DNA of 64,000 nucleotides from Nocardiopsis ganjiahuensis DSM 45031 (GTDB lineage Bacteria; Actinomycetota; Actinomycetes; Streptosporangiales; Streptosporangiaceae): NCBI RefSeq assembly GCF_000341085.1, contig NZ_ANBA01000027.1, positions 1 through 64,000 of the forward strand, in the 5' to 3' direction. The notes under the pieces are model-generated. The model did not search any database. It saw only the letters and a program-made list of their open reading frames with translations, and had not been told where the DNA came from. The translations under genes were made by a program, and so were the position numbers. This document shows positions 28,202 through 36,541 of the stretch, one piece after another; position 1 is the stretch's first letter, and every line of letters starts with the position of its first letter.

Positions 28202-29406
28202 CGGAGACGAACGACGTGCGGGAGACCGCCCGACTGGACGTGGACGCACTCCTCGACAGCCCCCGGACACGGATCGTCGTGTGCTGCGGTGCGGGCGGGG
28301 TCGGAAAGACCACCACCGCGGCCGCACTGGGGCTGCGGGCCGCCGAACGCGGACGGCGGGCCGTGGTGATCACCGTGGACCCGGCCCGGCGCCTGGCGCA
28401 GTCGATGGGGCTGGCGGAACTGGACAACACTCCGCGTCCGGTGCCGCTCCCCGAGACGGCCCGGGGCAGCCTGCACGCCATGATGCTCGACATGAAGCGG
28501 ACCTTCGACGAGGTCGTGAAGGAGCACGCCGACCCCGAACGGGCCCGCCAGATCCTGGCCAACCCCTTCTACCAGACCCTCTCCACGAGCTTCTCCGGCA
28601 CGCAGGAGTACATGGCGATGGAGAAGCTGGGGCAGCTGCGCCAGTCCGACGAGTGGGACCTGATCGTGGTGGACACCCCGCCCAGCAGGTCGGCGCTGGA
28701 CTTCCTCGACGCGCCCGAGCGGCTCGGCCGGTTCCTGGACGGCAAGCTCATCCGCTTCCTGAGCACCCCCGCGAGCGGGGCGTTCCGGCTGCTGGGGGCC
28801 GGGTTCAACGTGGTGAGTTCGGTGGTGGGCAAGATCGTCGGCGCCCAGTTCCTGGCCGACCTGCGTTCCTTCGTCTCGGCCTTCGACACGGTGTTCGGCG
28901 GTTTCCAGGAGCGGGCCGAGCGCACCTACCGGCTGCTCCAGACACCGGGGACGGCGTTCGTGGTGGTGGCGGTCCCGGACACGGACGCGATGCGTGAGGC
29001 CTCCTACTTCGTGGACCGGCTGGCGCAGGAGTCCATGCCCTTGGCCGGGCTGGTGATCAACCGGACCCATCCGCTGCCGTCCGGCCCCGGGGCGCGCCTG
29101 GGGTCCGCCGAGGCGCTGGCCGCGGCGGGGGACCTCGCGGAGGCCGGCACCCACCCGCTGGCGGTGGCGGCGCTGCGGCTGCACGCGGAGCGGGTTCGGA
29201 CCCACGAGCGCGAGACACGGCTGCGGGCCCGGCTGCTGTCGGCGCACCGGGGGGTCCGGGTGTCCGAGGTCGCGGCACGGCCCGAGGACGTGCACGACCT
29301 GGCCGGGCTGCGCGGGATCGGCTCGGCGCTCGCCGGGGAGGCCGGACAGACCGGTGAGGGGACCCGGCGGAGGGAAGGCGACGGGACCGGGCAGGAGGAC
29401 CACTGA
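28198..29406 (+). CDS. ArsA/Get3-like ATPase, second subunit
   Basis: 402 residues. Walker A CGAGGVGKTTTAAALG, A' ITVDPARRLAQSMG and switch II VVDTPPSRSALDFLDAP are intact. A hydrophobic insert (LLGAGFNVVSSVVGKIVG) resembles the client-binding groove of Get3. It is the Rv3680-type partner of the preceding gene; the two overlap by 4 nt. The C-terminus has an acidic/Gly tail. The terminator starts at the stop codon. Heterodimer formation is inferred from the mycobacterial pair. Confidence 0.9.
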   Translation: MTETNDVRETARLDVDALLDSPRTRIVVCCGAGGVGKTTTAAALGLRAAERGRRAVVITVDPARRLAQSMGLAELDNTPRPVPLPETARGSLHAMMLDMKRTFDEVVKEHADPERARQILANPFYQTLSTSFSGTQEYMAMEKLGQLRQSDEWDLIVVDTPPSRSALDFLDAPERLGRFLDGKLIRFLSTPASGAFRLLGAGFNVVSSVVGKIVGAQFLADLRSFVSAFDTVFGGFQERAERTYRLLQTPGTAFVVVAVPDTDAMREASYFVDRLAQESMPLAGLVINRTHPLPSGPGARLGSAEALAAAGDLAEAGTHPLAVAALRLHAERVRTHERETRLRARLLSAHRGVRVSEVAARPEDVHDLAGLRGIGSALAGEAGQTGEGTRRREGDGTGQEDH

Positions 29407-29434
29407 GACCCGACGGGTTTCGGGCCGGGTCTCA
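29404..29434. terminator. Short hairpin between convergent ArsA-like and wblA genes
   Basis: A 9-bp stem (29404-29412 with 29426-29434) overlaps both stop codons. Confidence 0.5.
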
Positions 29435-29749
29435 GGCGGCTGGGTCCCCCAGGGTCCGCGCGTAGCGGGAGAGATCGTCCTCGCCCTCTCTTCGCGCCTC
29501 CTCCAGGAGGGGACCCCAGTCAGTGACCTCGGGGTGCTTGCGCAGCAGGGAGCGGCGCTCGCGTTCGGTCATACCGCCCCAGACCCCGAACTCGACCCGG
29601 TGGTCGAGCGCGTCTGCCAGGCACTCGTTGCGCACGGGGCAGCCGTGGCAGAAGAGCTTGGCCCGGTTCTGCGCGGCCCCCTGAACGAAGAGGGCGTCGG
29701 GGTCGATTCGTCGGCACAGAGCCTTCGTCGTCCACTGATTGGTCCACAT
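29432..29749 (-). CDS. wblA: WblA (WhiB4-like) iron-sulfur regulator
   Basis: 105 residues with the WhiB arrangement of four cysteines: Cys in KALCRR, CHGC and NEC, plus the GVWGGMTERERR turn and a basic C-terminal helix. It carries an O2/NO-sensitive [4Fe-4S] cluster. In Streptomyces WblA represses antibiotic production and is needed for sporulation; WhiB4 in mycobacteria senses redox. It is located between the ArsA pair and ponA2 as in relatives. I use ATG 29747-29749; a GTG 9 nt upstream is possible. Confidence 0.93.
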   Translation of the reverse strand: MWTNQWTTKALCRRIDPDALFVQGAAQNRAKLFCHGCPVRNECLADALDHRVEFGVWGGMTERERRSLLRKHPEVTDWGPLLEEARREGEDDLSRYARTLGDPAA

Positions 29750-30174
29750 GTGGCCCACTTCCCAGACGTGTGCTTGCGCTCGCGGTCACAGGTGGTTGGT
29801 GTGCTCTGGTTGAGTGGAGGTGAACACGGTGGCCTCCCGCTACCGCGTGGGGTGCGACGTACACGTGCTGTCACGGCACCCCCCGTTATCTCGAAATTAC
29901 GGTTCGGATCGCCGCGCCAACAGAACCCACTCGACCCACTTTCCGTCTCAGGGATATGGCCCGAGCGGGCCATTGCGTGGCCGACCGGACCCCCTCCCCG
30001 ACCGGGGCAGGGGTACATATCTGCCGAACCGCGCCGGGACCGGTCAGCGATAACCGTGGAAAGATGGTCCGGGGGCACGGCTCGTGCGTCGGCTTGGGCG
30101 ATTCGGCGTGAGAACGCACCGTCCGTCGCCGACAGCACCGTTTTTGAGCGTTCGTGGTCACTTAGTCTGATGGG
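29750..30174. promoter_or_regulatory. Divergent wblA-ponA2 regulatory region
   Basis: About 425 bp without a gene. Its length is typical of wblA upstream regions, which receive several developmental inputs. No specific operator is identified except the ponA2 -10 box. Confidence 0.5.
30163..30168 (+). promoter_or_regulatory. -10 box of a leaderless promoter (ponA2)
   Basis: TAGTCT lies 6 nt before GTG 30175; no Shine-Dalgarno sequence. Confidence 0.5.
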
Positions 30175-32586
30175 GTGGGTCAGGGGACATTGCTTCAAAG
30201 AATCAGCCAACTGGTGGTCGTCGGCGTGATCGCCGGTCTCCTCGTCGCCGCACTGGCCCTCCCGGCAGTCGGCGGCATGGGGATCACGGCCCGCAACATC
30301 GCCAGCGGCTTCCTGGACATGCCCAGCCAACTCGAGACACCGCCGCCCCCGCAGCGGTCCACCATCTATGACAGCGAAGGCGGCGTGATCGCCGAGATCT
30401 TCGACCAGAACCGCGAGCTCGTCGACATCGACGACATCTCACCGGTGATGGTCGACGCGATCCTGGCGATCGAGGACGCCCGCTTCTACGACCACGGCGG
30501 CCTGGACGTGTCCGGCACACTGCGTGCCGCTCTCCGGACCGTGGGCGGGAACACCGAGGGCGCCTCCTCGATCACCCAGCAGTACGTGAAGAACGTGCAG
30601 ATCGAGGCCGCGACCTCCCAGGAGGAACTGGACGAGGCCCGCGAGGAGACCATCGCCCGCAAGATCCGGGAACTGCGCTACGCGGTCGCCCTGGAACAGC
30701 GGATGTCGAAGGACGAGATCCTCGAGGGCTACCTCAACATCGCCTACTTCAGTGACGGCGCCTACGGCGTCGAGTCCGCCGCGCAGCACTTCTTCCAGGT
30801 GCCCGCGAGCGAACTGGAGCTGCACCAGGCCGCGACCATCGCCGGCCTCGTGCGCTACCCGTACCTGTACAACCCGCGCTTCTTCCCGGAGCAGACCACC
30901 GAGCGGCGCAACGTCGTCCTCGACCGCATGGTCGCCACCGGCGCCATCACCGAGGCGGAGGCCGAGGAGGCCAAGGCCGAGGACATGGAGCTGGAGCTGG
31001 ACACCCCGCCCAACGGGTGCGTCCCCAGCGACCAGCCGTTCTTCTGCGACTACGTGGTGCAGGAGATCGAACAGGACGAGCGGTTCGGCCCCAACGAGAC
31101 CGAACGGGCCCGCTGGCTGCGCACCGCGGGCCTGGAGATCCACACGACCCTGGACCCGCAGACGCAGGAGGCGGGGCAGAAGGCCGTGGACAAGTGGGTT
31201 CCGCGCGAGAACGAGTCCCGCAAGGTGGCCGCGCAGGCGGTCGTCGAACCGGGCACCGGCCACATCCTCGGCATGATGCAGAGCCGCAACTACGGTCCCG
31301 ACGAGAGCAAGCTCGGCGAGACCTCGATCAACTTCACCACCGACTCGGACCGCGGCGGCAGCAGCGGCTTCCAGGCGGGATCGACCTTCAAGGCGTTCAC
31401 CCTGGCGGCGGCGCTGGAGCAGGGGATGCCCTTCAGCACCTCGTTCAACTCGCCGAGCTCCACCACGGTGAGCGGACAGGTCTCCTGCAAGGGCGGGCGG
31501 CTGGAGTCGTGGTCGCTGAGCAACGCCGGTGACAGCAACGCGGGCAACCACAACATGGTGTCCGGCACCAAGGCCTCCTCCAACACCTACTTCGCCCAGC
31601 TCCAGGCCCGAGCCGGACTGTGCAACACGATGGAGATGGCGGAGAAGCTCGGCCTGAAGCGCGCCGACGGCACCCTGTTCACGGAGAACGACAACTCCCT
31701 CGCCAACAGCAGCTTCACCCTCGGCAGCGAGGAGGTCTCCCCGCTGCGGGTGGCCAACGCGTACGCGACCTTCGCCTCCGGCGGCACGTACTGCGAGCCG
31801 CAGGCCATCACCCAGATCGAGGACCGCCAGGCGGGCGCCACCATCGACATCGAGCCGCAGTGCGAGCGCGTGATCGACGAGGAGGTCGCCGACGGCACCA
31901 GCTACCTGCTGTCGCAGACCTTCAACGGCGGTACCGCCTCCAGCCTGGGCATCGGGCGTCCGGCGGCGGGCAAGACCGGTACCACCGACGGTTCAGCGGC
32001 GGCCTGGTTCGCCGGGTTCACCCCGCAGATGGCCAGCAGCGTGTTCGTCGGAGACCCGCGCGGTCCCCAGCAGTACCCGCTGCGCAACGTCAACATCGGC
32101 GGTCGCCCCTACGGGGTCGTGTACGGGGCGACGATCCCCGGACCGATCTGGCAGGAGACCATGCGCGGCGCCCACGAGGGCCTGGAGACCGAGCAGCTGG
32201 CGTCCGCGCCGGGCAAGTTCGGCTCGACCTCCGAGCCGCGCGCTCCGGAGCCGGACGACGATGACGACGACGGGGACGAGGAGGCCAGCCCGGCCAGCGA
32301 CGACGGCGGTGTGCCGGACGTGGTGGGCATGACCGAGTCGGCCGCGGTGGCCGCGCTCGAGGGCGCCGGTTACGTGGTGAACGTGTCGGGGACGGCCGTC
32401 CGGTCCGCCGAGTCGGAGGGTTCGGTGGCCGCGGTCAACCCGAACCCGGGCACCCGGCTTCCCGAGGGTGCCACCGTCAACGTGTTCCTGAGCAGCGGCG
32501 GCGGCCGGGCCAACACCGACCACTCCCCCGACAACGGTGACTGGTACCCGGTGACGCCCGCGACCGCCCGGGACGACGGGGACTGA
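30175..32586 (+). CDS. ponA2: Class A penicillin-binding protein with PASTA domain
   Basis: An 803-residue bifunctional peptidoglycan synthase: a short N-terminal TM helix (residues 10-35), glycosyltransferase GT51 with the catalytic Glu in AIEDARFYDHGG (about residue 100) and SSITQQYVKN, then a transpeptidase with STFK (nucleophile Ser403), SSN in KASSNTYF and KTGT (about 600). An Asp-rich linker (DDDDDDGDEE) leads to one PASTA domain (about 710-780), a muropeptide sensor. It is the PonA2 ortholog next to wblA. GTG start, leaderless. Confidence 0.95.
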   Translation: MGQGTLLQRISQLVVVGVIAGLLVAALALPAVGGMGITARNIASGFLDMPSQLETPPPPQRSTIYDSEGGVIAEIFDQNRELVDIDDISPVMVDAILAIEDARFYDHGGLDVSGTLRAALRTVGGNTEGASSITQQYVKNVQIEAATSQEELDEAREETIARKIRELRYAVALEQRMSKDEILEGYLNIAYFSDGAYGVESAAQHFFQVPASELELHQAATIAGLVRYPYLYNPRFFPEQTTERRNVVLDRMVATGAITEAEAEEAKAEDMELELDTPPNGCVPSDQPFFCDYVVQEIEQDERFGPNETERARWLRTAGLEIHTTLDPQTQEAGQKAVDKWVPRENESRKVAAQAVVEPGTGHILGMMQSRNYGPDESKLGETSINFTTDSDRGGSSGFQAGSTFKAFTLAAALEQGMPFSTSFNSPSSTTVSGQVSCKGGRLESWSLSNAGDSNAGNHNMVSGTKASSNTYFAQLQARAGLCNTMEMAEKLGLKRADGTLFTENDNSLANSSFTLGSEEVSPLRVANAYATFASGGTYCEPQAITQIEDRQAGATIDIEPQCERVIDEEVADGTSYLLSQTFNGGTASSLGIGRPAAGKTGTTDGSAAAWFAGFTPQMASSVFVGDPRGPQQYPLRNVNIGGRPYGVVYGATIPGPIWQETMRGAHEGLETEQLASAPGKFGSTSEPRAPEPDDDDDDGDEEASPASDDGGVPDVVGMTESAAVAALEGAGYVVNVSGTAVRSAESEGSVAAVNPNPGTRLPEGATVNVFLSSGGGRANTDHSPDNGDWYPVTPATARDDGD

Positions 32587-32609
32587 TCCCGCAGGGAACG
32601 GAAAACACG

Positions 32610-32650
32610 ATGAGGGGGCGGTGGTGACCTGGTCACCACCGCCCCCTCAT
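32610..32650. terminator. Bidirectional hairpin terminator
   Basis: An almost perfect 19-20 bp GC stem with a 1-nt spacer, between the convergent ponA2 and yqeY genes. Confidence 0.85.
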
Positions 32651-32731
32651 CGCTGCCACAGGCCCTCGTGGAGGGCCCGGGACCGTCCGAAGCCGGGCGG
32701 GTCCGGGCTCAGCCGGAAGAGCCGGGAGCGG

Positions 32732-33184
32732 TTAGGCCAGCTGGCTCTTGACCTCGGCGGCCACGCGGGCGCCGTCGGCCCGGCCGGCGATCTGGGGGTT
32801 GACGATCTTCATGACCTTGCCCATCTCCTTCATCCCGGTGGCTCCGGTCTCGGCGACCGCGGCGGCCACCAGCTGGGAGAGTTCGTCGTCGGTGAGGGGC
32901 TTGGGCAGGTAGTCCGAGAGGACCTCGCTCTCGGCCCGCTCGTTGGCGGCGGCCTCGGGGCGGTCACCCTTGTCGAAGGCCTCGGCGGCCTCGCGGCGCT
33001 TCTTGGCCTCGCGGATCAGGAGCTTGGTGACCTCGTCGTCGCTGAGGGTCCGCTGGGAGGAGCCCGCGGACTCCTCGGTGGCGATGGTCGTGAGCACCAT
33101 GCGCAGGGTGGCGGTGCGGACCTTGTCCTTGGCCTTCATGGCGGTGGTCAGGTCGGACTTGAGGCGGGCTTTGAGTTCGGACAT
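32732..33184 (-). CDS. yqeY: GatB/YqeY domain protein
   Basis: 150 residues with the helical YqeY domain related to the GatB tail: MKAKDKVRTATLRMVL at the N-terminus and LSDYLPKPLTDDELSQLV before the conserved GxKEMGKVMKIV region. It is thought to bind tRNA or assist aminoacyl-tRNA quality, but has no proven activity. Divergent from the metallophosphoesterase. Confidence 0.9.
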   Translation of the reverse strand: MSELKARLKSDLTTAMKAKDKVRTATLRMVLTTIATEESAGSSQRTLSDDEVTKLLIREAKKRREAAEAFDKGDRPEAAANERAESEVLSDYLPKPLTDDELSQLVAAAVAETGATGMKEMGKVMKIVNPQIAGRADGARVAAEVKSQLA

Positions 33185-33283
33185 GACCTGATCCTATGAC
33201 CGCGCCGACCGACCCCACCAACGGTTTGCGCACGGGGCGGCCGACGGATCTGAGACGATCGGTCGACGACGAAGGAGGGCCGG

Positions 33284-34204
33284 ATGGGATCCGACAACAG
33301 ACCGCTCCTGCGCCGGATCGGGCGCGCGGCCGCGATCACCGGCGCGGTCGGTGCGGCCGGACTGGGGTACGCCTCGGTGATCGAACGAAACTGGTTCCGG
33401 CTCCGCCGGTACGAACTCCCCCTGCTGCCTCCCGGCAGCCCGCGCCTGCGCGTCCTGCACCTGTCCGACGCGCACCTGACGCCGGGCCGGAAGATGCTCA
33501 TCGACTGGATCCGCGGCCTGGAGGCCTACGAGCCCGACCTGGTGGTCAACACCGGTGACTCGCTGGCCCACCCGGAGGCGGTGGGGCCCTTCATGGACGC
33601 CCTGGGCCCGCTCCTGGACCGGCCGGGCGCGTTCGTGTACGGGTCCAACGACCTGTTCTCGCCCCAGCTGAAGAACCCGGCGCGCTACCTGTGGCGGACC
33701 AGCAAGACGGACTACAACAAGCGCCGGGTGCCGGACCTGCCCTGGCGTGAGCTGGGATCGGCGATGTCGGCCTCGGGCTGGCTCGACCTGAACAACCACA
33801 AGGGCTCCCTGAAGGCCAACGGCCTGGACGTGGCCCTGGCCGGTGTGCACGACTCGCACATCAAGCTGGACCGCTACGACGACGTCGCGGGCCCGGCCGA
33901 CCCCGCGGCCGACATCCGGCTGGGTGTCCTGCACTCACCGGAGCCCGCGAACCTCGACCGCTTCGAGGCCGACGGCTACCAGCTGCTCCTCGCCGGCCAC
34001 ACGCACGGCGGCCAGCTGTGCCTGCCGTTCTACGGGACGCTGGTCACCAACTGCGGGATCGACCGGAAGCGGGCCTGGGGGCTCAACGGGTACGGCGACG
34101 CGTGGCTGCACGTGTCCGGCGGCCTGGGCACGTCCCCGTACGCCCCGGTGCGGTTCTGCTGCCGCCCCGAGGCCTCGCTCCTGGACCTCGTCGCCCGCCC
34201 CTGA
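33284..34204 (+). CDS. Metallophosphoesterase (YaeI/Rv3683-like)
   Basis: 306 residues of the calcineurin-like superfamily with the full set of metal motifs: LHLSDAHLTPG, VNTGDSLAHP, GSNDLF (a variant of GNHD), LLAGHTHGGQ. A hydrophobic, Ala-rich N-terminal segment (TGAVGAAGLGYASV) suggests a membrane anchor or Tat-less signal. The usual substrate range is UDP-sugars, nucleotides or lipid-A-like pyrophosphates; none is known for this subgroup. AAGGAGGG is ideally placed. It precedes tRNA-Pro as in other actinobacteria. Confidence 0.9.
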   Translation: MGSDNRPLLRRIGRAAAITGAVGAAGLGYASVIERNWFRLRRYELPLLPPGSPRLRVLHLSDAHLTPGRKMLIDWIRGLEAYEPDLVVNTGDSLAHPEAVGPFMDALGPLLDRPGAFVYGSNDLFSPQLKNPARYLWRTSKTDYNKRRVPDLPWRELGSAMSASGWLDLNNHKGSLKANGLDVALAGVHDSHIKLDRYDDVAGPADPAADIRLGVLHSPEPANLDRFEADGYQLLLAGHTHGGQLCLPFYGTLVTNCGIDRKRAWGLNGYGDAWLHVSGGLGTSPYAPVRFCCRPEASLLDLVARP

Positions 34205-34278
34205 GCAGCCGATTCCGCCCCGGCGAAATTGGCGTGCACAAGCACTCCCCGAGTCCGCTAGACTTGGGGACGTTGCTT

Positions 34279-34355
34279 CGGGGTGTAGCGCAGCTTGGCA
34301 GCGCGCTTCGTTCGGGACGAAGAGGTCGTGGGTTCAAATCCCGCCACCCCGACCA
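34279..34355 (+). tRNA. tRNA-Pro(CGG)
   Basis: A complete cloverleaf: 7-bp acceptor (CGGGGTG/CACCCCG), D-arm, anticodon stem CTTCG/CGAAG with loop TTCGGGA (anticodon CGG), T-arm GTGGG-TTCAAAT-CCCGC, discriminator A and encoded CCA. Its 3' end is the left attachment site of the decayed element. Confidence 0.97.
34327..34353 (+). repeat. attL: 27-bp repeat within tRNA-Pro 3' end
   Basis: Identical to 37705-37731, covering the T-arm and 3' acceptor strand. Just upstream one mismatch breaks the match, and a few further bases also agree. Confidence 0.93.
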
Positions 34356-34358
34356 GCA

Positions 34359-34388
34359 CGAAGGCCGGTCCTACGGGACCGGCCTTCG
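34359..34388. terminator. Hairpin terminator after tRNA-Pro
   Basis: A 13-bp stem with a 4-nt loop directly behind the CCA end. Confidence 0.8.
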
Positions 34389-35061
34389 TCGTGTTGAGGG
34401 CCAAATAGGGGGCCAGTAGTCTCACCAGGCTGCTCCCAGCGACCAGCGCAACGAGCCGACGCCTCGCAGGATAGATCCCATGATCCTATGAAGCATGTAG
34501 TGGTCCTAAGCGTGGGCCTCAGTGAAAACGGGTGTAATCTACATCTATATCAATCTGATTCTTTCGTATCAGATTGATATGAAGGCCAGGCAGAGCCTCG
34601 ACACCGCCAGCAAAGCAAAAGCCGAGGCCCTACCCGCCAAATGGTCGGCCCCTCCACACAGGAGGGGTCGGCCTAGCTACTCCTGATGATCTCCATCAGG
34701 AGGCGACACAGGGCCTCCATGAAGCGCCAAAGCCCAGGCTCGCGCCACCTGGGGGGCCTGTGAACCGGATCCATACTTTCTCCTCTCTGAAACACCTGCA
34801 CCTTGCAGGCGTTCTTTAGCCGCCAGCACTACATCTGGCGGAGATCTCGTGAGTGGAGAACGAAGGATCCTCGTTCCTAAATTTAGCGCCTTCCCAGACA
34901 GCTTGAATTTCTGTACCTGAAATTCGCAGGTCAAACCCTAGGTCTAGAAACTGGTTATCAGAAGACGGGAGCGGCGCTTGACCTGCGCAGCCCTCGGAAG
35001 CCGCGCGCCACCCCAACCAGAACCACCAATCACTCATGTGTCGCAAGTCACTTTTCTGGAT
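34389..35061. other. Gene-free, lower-GC left arm of the element
   Basis: About 670 bp between tRNA-Pro and the integrase remnant. No frame shows recognisable domains. It holds a perfect 13-bp inverted repeat at 34547-34580. A minus-strand frame ending near 34675 (text FMEALCRLLMEIIRS) looks weakly protein-like but too short to call. Confidence 0.5.
34547..34580. repeat. Perfect 13-bp AT-rich inverted repeat
   Basis: Arms 34547-34559 and 34568-34580 (ATATCAATCTGAT and its complement) with an 8-nt loop. Possible terminator or recombinase/regulator site of the element. Confidence 0.8.
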
Positions 35062-35165
35062 CTATCCGAAGAGGTCTCCCCTCACCTCCGCGCCCTCCGT
35101 GATGACCGACCGGAGCTCCTTCCGGTACACGATCTCCGTGGTCGCGGTGCTGCTGTGACCATGGC
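35062..35165 (-). pseudogene. int: C-terminal remnant of AICE tyrosine integrase
   Basis: This minus-strand frame reads HGHSSTATTEIVYRKELR, then SVITEGAEVRGDLFG and a TAG stop (35062-35064). That matches the end of actinomycete element integrases: the GHSS helix with the box II His, the Tyr nucleophile in VYRKEL, and the conserved ELRPVI-TGA tail. Only about 35 residues remain. The upstream sequence switches into RepSA in another frame, so a deletion removed the rest of int, the excisionase and the C-terminal part of rep. Confidence 0.75.
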
Positions 35166-35486
35166 GCGCTGCTCCACCCAGCTTTGTTGCTGTTCGGTGG
35201 GTGGATCAAATTCCACGACAGGCTCGGCTTCCAGGTGCCAGTCTTCTTCACACTGGGTTCTGCGCAGCGAGCGTTTTCTCTTTGCACAGGCCAAACAGCG
35301 TGATTCGAGCATGGACCCGCTGGGGACGTCGATCACCTCGGTGGCACCGGTCGCGATGTTCGTACGTCGAAGGGAAACGGGCCGGATGCACACCCCGTGA
35401 TCGGCGGTGACCTGTTCGGCCACTTCCCGGGCCAGGGGTTGCGCGAGTCGTTCGGCCCGGGTGGACTTACCGGTAGGAGTCGGCAT
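35166..35486 (-). pseudogene. repSA: N-terminal remnant of RepSA replication initiator
   Basis: About 105 residues starting ATG 35484-35486 match the N-terminus of AICE RepSA proteins: LAREVAEQVTADHGVCIRPV, SRCLACAKRKRSLRRTQCEE, DWHLEAEPV and FDPPTEQQQSWVEQRA. The Cys pairs of the family are present. Beyond WVEQRA the frame turns into unrelated Arg/Ser text and stops at 35082; the full protein is normally several hundred residues. It lies directly against the integrase remnant. Confidence 0.8.
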
Positions 35487-35557
35487 CAACCCACCACCCA
35501 GAACCGCTCCGCATCCCAGGAGCACCACGCCCGCACGGCTCGGAAAGGATCCCCCAC

Positions 35558-35854
35558 GTGGCCGGTCGGCATCGCGCGCCTGACGACCCCGAGGCCAGGA
35601 AGCTCGAACGCGAGGTCATGAAGCGCGAGCGTGCAACGACCACTCCCGAGCCCGCAAACCGGTGGCTGGTCAAGTTTTCGATCGTCGGCCTGGTGCTGAC
35701 CGCCGCGATCGGTGTCTTCGTGTGGATCGAGCACCCGCGAGGAATGTGGGCCGTGGGGTTGAGTGCGCTGATCCACCTGATCAATCTCTTCCAGGAGATC
35801 CGCGCCCACCTGAGGTACAGAGCGGCCCCTCAGCAGGAAGACGCACCGCTCTGA
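35558..35854 (+). CDS. Small membrane protein in AICE remnant, 98 aa
   Basis: A polar, charged N-terminus (DDPEARKLEREVMKRERA), two hydrophobic helices (VKFSIVGLVLTAAIGVFVW and GMWAVGLSALIHLINLF) and a basic/acidic tail. It starts at GTG with AAAGGA upstream. No named family; small membrane proteins of this shape are common between rep and tra genes of AICEs and may aid spreading or membrane association. It runs opposite to the rep and tra remnants. Confidence 0.65.
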   Translation: MAGRHRAPDDPEARKLEREVMKRERATTTPEPANRWLVKFSIVGLVLTAAIGVFVWIEHPRGMWAVGLSALIHLINLFQEIRAHLRYRAAPQQEDAPL

Positions 35855-35935
35855 CACAGCACCACCGGACCAGCCCTGCAAGCACAGAGCGGATTCCCCC
35901 GATCCCCGCAGTTGACCCAGGAGAGAGACCGATAC

Positions 35936-36169
35936 ATGCGCAGTAGGCGTCCCCAGCCATGGCTTCTGCTCTTTGCTGTCGCTACCGTCGCGTTGACGAC
36001 GAGCCTCCTGCTCTGGGCCGAGGATTTGCTGCGAACAGACAGCATCTGGGCCGCATTCGTCTGTTCCCTGCTCGCCTTGGTAGCGTGCGCGATCCTCTAC
36101 GTACATGAGTGGGTTGAGTACCGCCGACATCACGCCACTTCCTCATGCGAGGAGACGCCCCGTCCGTAA
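35936..36169 (+). CDS. Small membrane protein in AICE remnant, 77 aa
   Basis: A basic N-terminus (MRSRRPQPW), two hydrophobic segments (LLLFAVATVALTTSLLLWA and AAFVCSLLALVACAILYV) and a His/Arg/Glu tail. ATG 35936 follows AGGAGAGAG. Its 3' end overlaps the convergent traB remnant by 40 bp. Probably paired with the preceding 98-aa gene; function unknown. Confidence 0.6.
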   Translation: MRSRRPQPWLLLFAVATVALTTSLLLWAEDLLRTDSIWAAFVCSLLALVACAILYVHEWVEYRRHHATSSCEETPRP

Positions 36170-36354
36170 CCACTCGTCATAGCGGTGATGTCCTCGTCCG
36201 AGACGTAGGCGGCCCGTACCCGTACCGGGGAGGGTGAGGTTTCCAGGCGGACGTAGGCCACCCCGGGGAGGGTGGGGTCGATCAGGTGCGCCTGGGCTCC
36301 GCGTTCCCGAGCGCCTTCGCCGAGGACCATGTCCACCTGGGATGCCTCATCAAG
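36130..36354 (-). pseudogene. traB: C-terminal remnant of TraB/FtsK-like conjugative translocase
   Basis: This frame reads LDEASQVDMVLGEGARERGA, then LPGVAYVRLE and RVRAAYVSDEDITAM, which is the C-terminal part of the AICE DNA translocase (TraB/SpoIIIE-type), where the ATPase core ends and the DNA-recognition tail begins. The Walker A and B regions are missing, and the sequence upstream of about 36354 is unrelated. The intact protein moves double-stranded DNA between mycelia. Confidence 0.75.
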
Positions 36355-36529
36355 GCGACGGCGCGAGTGCCGTCCCGGCAGCGGAAGCGTCCGGCTCGGG
36401 TGTCTGGCTCCAGCGCTGTCGGGCACCTCGGACCGAAACAGTGGTGATCCGAGTACCGACCGCAGGCGCTTTCAACCGCGTCGTAGGACAGGACGAACAC
36501 ATCCGCTCTTACGTGTCGTCAGCCGCTTC

Positions 36530-36535
36530 TAGGCT
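36530..36535 (+). promoter_or_regulatory. -10 box of a leaderless promoter (HNH gene)
   Basis: TAGGCT lies 6 nt before ATG 36542; no Shine-Dalgarno sequence. Confidence 0.5.
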
Positions 36536-36541
36536 TACGCC

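Noticed and set aside
34677..35046. Two overlapping minus-strand frames as genes of the relic element
   Set aside because: No domain signal, no clear RBS, mutually exclusive overlap; possibly remnants but not supportable.
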